DNA of 32,663 nt, from contig JABMRJ010000018.1 of assembly GCA_013202745.1 (NCBI GenBank), forward strand, positions 1 through 32,663. The letters are read 5' to 3'. Below, one piece after another: positions 30,159 through 32,663 of this stretch. A model generated the notes under the pieces. The model had not been told where the DNA came from and ran no database searches. It worked only from the letters and a program-made list of their open reading frames with translations. Both the position numbers and the translations under genes were made by a program. Position 1 is the first letter of the stretch. Each line of letters opens with the position of its first letter. Source of the DNA: Candidatus Omnitrophota bacterium (GTDB lineage: Bacteria > Omnitrophota > Gorgyraeia > JABMRJ01).

Positions 30159-31181
30159 CTACCTCGTTTTTACCAGTTGGCTTCTTACCTCTTTCTCAAT
30201 CTTTGATAATATCTTTGGATTCTCTCTCAAGAAATTCGATGCGTTATCTTTGCCCTGTCCTATCTTCTCGCCTGCATAAGAGAACCACGTACCGCTCCTC
30301 TGGAGGATACCGGTCTTCTCCGCTATATCGACTGCTGTATTCGTCCTCGATATGCCTTCAGTGTAGAGTATGTCAAACTCCGCCTTCTTAAACGGAGGGG
30401 CCACTTTATTCTTAACAACACTTGCCCTCACATGTATCCCTATTACCTCATCCCCCCTCTTTAACGATGCGATTCTCCTCAGGTCGAGCCTCACAGATGA
30501 ATAAAACTTAAGGGCCTGACCGCCCGAAGTAGTCTCGGGGTTTCCGAACATGATGCCTATCTTCATGCGGATCTGGTTGATAAATATTACGCACGTCTTG
30601 GACTTGCATATAGACCCCGCAAGCTTTCTCAATGCCTGGCTCATCAGCCTCGCCTGGAGACCCATATGCGACTGCCCCATCTGGCCTTCTATCTCTGCAC
30701 GCGGAGTCAAAGCAGCTACAGAATCTATGACTACAACATCTACTGCATTGCTCTTTACAAGAGTAGCTGCAATCTCCAGTGCCTGCTCCCCCGTATCCGG
30801 TTGGGATATCAGGAGGTTATCAAGGTTTACCCCTATAATCTTCGCATAACCAGAATCAAATGCATGTTCTGCATCTATAAAGGCTGCCTGGCCGCCGGCC
30901 TTCTGCGCCTGAGCTATAACGCTCAAGGTAAGAGTCGTCTTGCCACTGGCCTCGGGACCATATATCTCTACAACGCGCCCCCTTGGAAGCCCGCCTATGC
31001 CCAATGCCATATCTAGAGACAGCGCGCCTGTAGATATAGCGGGTATATCAAGCTTAGCAGCTTCGCCCAGTTTCATGATGGAACCTATACCGAACTGTTT
31101 TTCAATCTGACTTACAGCCATATCCAGTGATTTGACCTTATCTGTGGTCACAACCTCTCCCTTTGCCTTGGTCTTTGCCAT
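30159..31181 (-). CDS. recA: recombinase A
   Basis: [19 protein letters not shown] Walker [64 protein letters not shown] ribosome-binding site. Confidence 0.98.
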   Translation of the reverse strand: MAKTKAKGEVVTTDKVKSLDMAVSQIEKQFGIGSIMKLGEAAKLDIPAISTGALSLDMALGIGGLPRGRVVEIYGPEASGKTTLTLSVIAQAQKAGGQAAFIDAEHAFDSGYAKIIGVNLDNLLISQPDTGEQALEIAATLVKSNAVDVVVIDSVAALTPRAEIEGQMGQSHMGLQARLMSQALRKLAGSICKSKTCVIFINQIRMKIGIMFGNPETTSGGQALKFYSSVRLDLRRIASLKRGDEVIGIHVRASVVKNKVAPPFKKAEFDILYTEGISRTNTAVDIAEKTGILQRSGTWFSYAGEKIGQGKDNASNFLRENPKILSKIEKEVRSQLVKTR

Positions 31182-31264
31182 TACATCCTCCTTTTCTACT
31201 ACGCCCTTACACAGATACGCTGGTATGGCTTCGTAGAACTTTGTTGTTATTATATTAGGGGATT

Positions 31265-31294
31265 ATTATACTACTTACCCCACATGTTTGTAAA
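31265..31294 (-). promoter_or_regulatory. predicted recA promoter
   Basis: Minus-strand TTTACA (31289-31294) - 18 nt - TATAAT (31265-31270), upstream of recA. Confidence 0.65.
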
Positions 31295-31367
31295 GAGAAT
31301 TCTGCTCATCTGCCCATAAATATAGACACCTAAAAAGGGTTATTTATTACATTTTTTTATAAAAAAC

Positions 31368-31395
31368 TTGACGGCGGGGCTAAATTCTATATAAT
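31368..31395 (+). promoter_or_regulatory. predicted cinA promoter
   Basis: TTGACG (31368-31373) - 16 nt - TATAAT (31390-31395), A/T-rich DNA upstream; agggagg SD at 31404-31410, ATG at 31417. Confidence 0.7.
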
Positions 31396-31416
31396 TGGGA
31401 GTAAGGGAGGTACACT

Positions 31417-32649
31417 ATGAAAGCTGAGATCATATCTTGCGGTACTGAACTTCTTCTGGGGCACAATATAGATACGAATGCTGCTTTTTTGTCTAACTCA
31501 TTGTCACGTATAGGGATAGATGTATTTTACCATACCACAGTAGGCGACAATAAAGAGAGGCTTTCAAGCACAATACGGGAGGCCCTCAAGAGGTCCGATA
31601 TAGTCATAATAACGGGCGGACTGGGCCCTACTGTAGACGATATAACTGCCGGCACCCTGGCCAATGTGATCAATAAAGACCTCATATTTAACAGAAATAT
31701 CTTCAAAGATATCGGAGTTTACTTCAAAAAGTGTAACCTCAAACTCCCTAAGAGCGCTGTAAAGCAGGCCCTCATCCCCAGAGGTGCGGATCGCCTGCAG
31801 AATGGTGTCGGAACAGCCCCCGGGCTGATAATCAAACATGAAAAGAGATACCTGATAGCGCTGCCGGGCCCTCCCAGGGAACTCATACCGATGTTTGACA
31901 AAGGGCTCCTGCCGCATCTAAAGAAATTGCGCACGCAGAACACCCTGATCAAATCGAGGAGCATAAGGCTCACAGGGATCCCGGAGATAAAGGTCAATGA
32001 AAAGATAAAGGCATTACTCGAGCTGGACGCCCCTACAACAGTGGGCATATATGCGGGGCTCTGTGAAGTAGAGCTTAAGATAACGACCAAGGCACAGGGC
32101 GATAAAAAGGCTGATGCCAATATCAAAAAGATTGAAAATAAGATAAATAAAAAACTCAGCGAGTTTATCTATGGCTATGGAGATGAGACATTAGAGAGCG
32201 TCACAGGCGAACTGCTTATAAAGAAGAAAAAGACGATCTCCGTCGCAGAATCCTGCACAGGCGGACTTGTATCAAACCTCCTTACGAATATTCCGGGGAG
32301 TTCAAAATATTTCGTGATGGGTATAACGGCCTACAGTAATAAGATCAAGATGTCCAAGCTAAATATCGACAAGGCCCTCCTAAAAAAAGATGGCGCAGTG
32401 TCGAAGGATGTGGCAAAGGCCATGGCCGAAAATGTACGTCAGCTTGCAGATACGGACATAGGCCTTGCCGTAACAGGCATAGCCGGCCCTGCAGGAGGAA
32501 CACGGAAGAAACCTGTCGGCCTCGTCTATATATCCATGGTTACGCGGAAGAAAAAACTCATTAAAGAGTTCGCCTTTACCGGCACAAGAGAAGAGATAAA
32601 ACTCCAGACGGCAAAAGCGGCCTTAGACCTGCTGCGCCTGAACCTGTAA
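31417..32649 (+). CDS. cinA: CinA family protein (competence/damage-inducible; MoaB-like N-terminal plus NMN amidohydrolase-like C-terminal domain)
   Basis: MKAEIISCGTELLLGHNIDTNAAFLS; VIITGGLGPTVDDIT; SVAESCTGGLVSNLLTNIPGSSKYFVMGITAYSN; AVTGIAGPAGGTRKKPVGLVY. Confidence 0.95.
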   Translation: MKAEIISCGTELLLGHNIDTNAAFLSNSLSRIGIDVFYHTTVGDNKERLSSTIREALKRSDIVIITGGLGPTVDDITAGTLANVINKDLIFNRNIFKDIGVYFKKCNLKLPKSAVKQALIPRGADRLQNGVGTAPGLIIKHEKRYLIALPGPPRELIPMFDKGLLPHLKKLRTQNTLIKSRSIRLTGIPEIKVNEKIKALLELDAPTTVGIYAGLCEVELKITTKAQGDKKADANIKKIENKINKKLSEFIYGYGDETLESVTGELLIKKKKTISVAESCTGGLVSNLLTNIPGSSKYFVMGITAYSNKIKMSKLNIDKALLKKDGAVSKDVAKAMAENVRQLADTDIGLAVTGIAGPAGGTRKKPVGLVYISMVTRKKKLIKEFAFTGTREEIKLQTAKAALDLLRLNL

Positions 32650-32663
32650 TGGGTGGAGAGATC

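Noticed and set aside
31271-31295. LexA/SOS box in the recA promoter spacer (CAAACATGTGGGG)
   Set aside because: One half resembles the Gram-positive CGAAC-N4-GTTCG box but the other half (GGG for GTT) does not. No CTGT-N8-ACAG match seen either. The operator may be lineage-specific.
32649-32663. Start of another gene (ATGGGTGGAGAGATC) overlapping the cinA stop
   Set aside because: Only 15 nt are visible. GGAG could equally be an SD for a start just beyond the window.
1-32663. CRISPR array, transposon, prophage, toxin-antitoxin or defence island
   Set aside because: No regularly spaced repeats, and no transposase, integrase, Cas or phage-like products in any supported ORF.

Overview
The window is an ordinary-looking but very compact bacterial chromosomal segment. 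Except for cinA at the right edge, every supported gene is on the minus strand. In transcription order, a divergent recA/cinA promoter region is followed by a gap-poor run of 26 genes: recA, degP/htrA, recX, alaS, hisD-B-H-A-F-I, trpE-G-D-C-B-A, ruvX, M16 peptidase, M50/CBS site-2-type protease, rpe, phosphohexomutase, lepA, lepB, pgsA, der, plsY. Next comes a self-contained transcription unit for an uncharacterised ~121-aa protein, with a near-consensus promoter and a strong intrinsic terminator. After that come gpsA, an AT-rich methyltransferase, tRNA-Pro(GGG), a repeat/hairpin-rich non-coding patch, hom, thrC and the start of apgM. I see no CRISPR array, transposase, phage or defence system. 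The items most worth a second look are the isolated small-protein unit (5144-5698), the inverted-repeat element abutting the tRNA-Pro CCA end (3015-3153), the compositionally foreign methyltransferase beside that tRNA, a hairpin predicted to mask the hom start site, and the absence of trpF from an otherwise complete trp cluster. The taxonomic source cannot be established from the sequence alone; an uncultured lineage such as Omnitrophota is only a guess.
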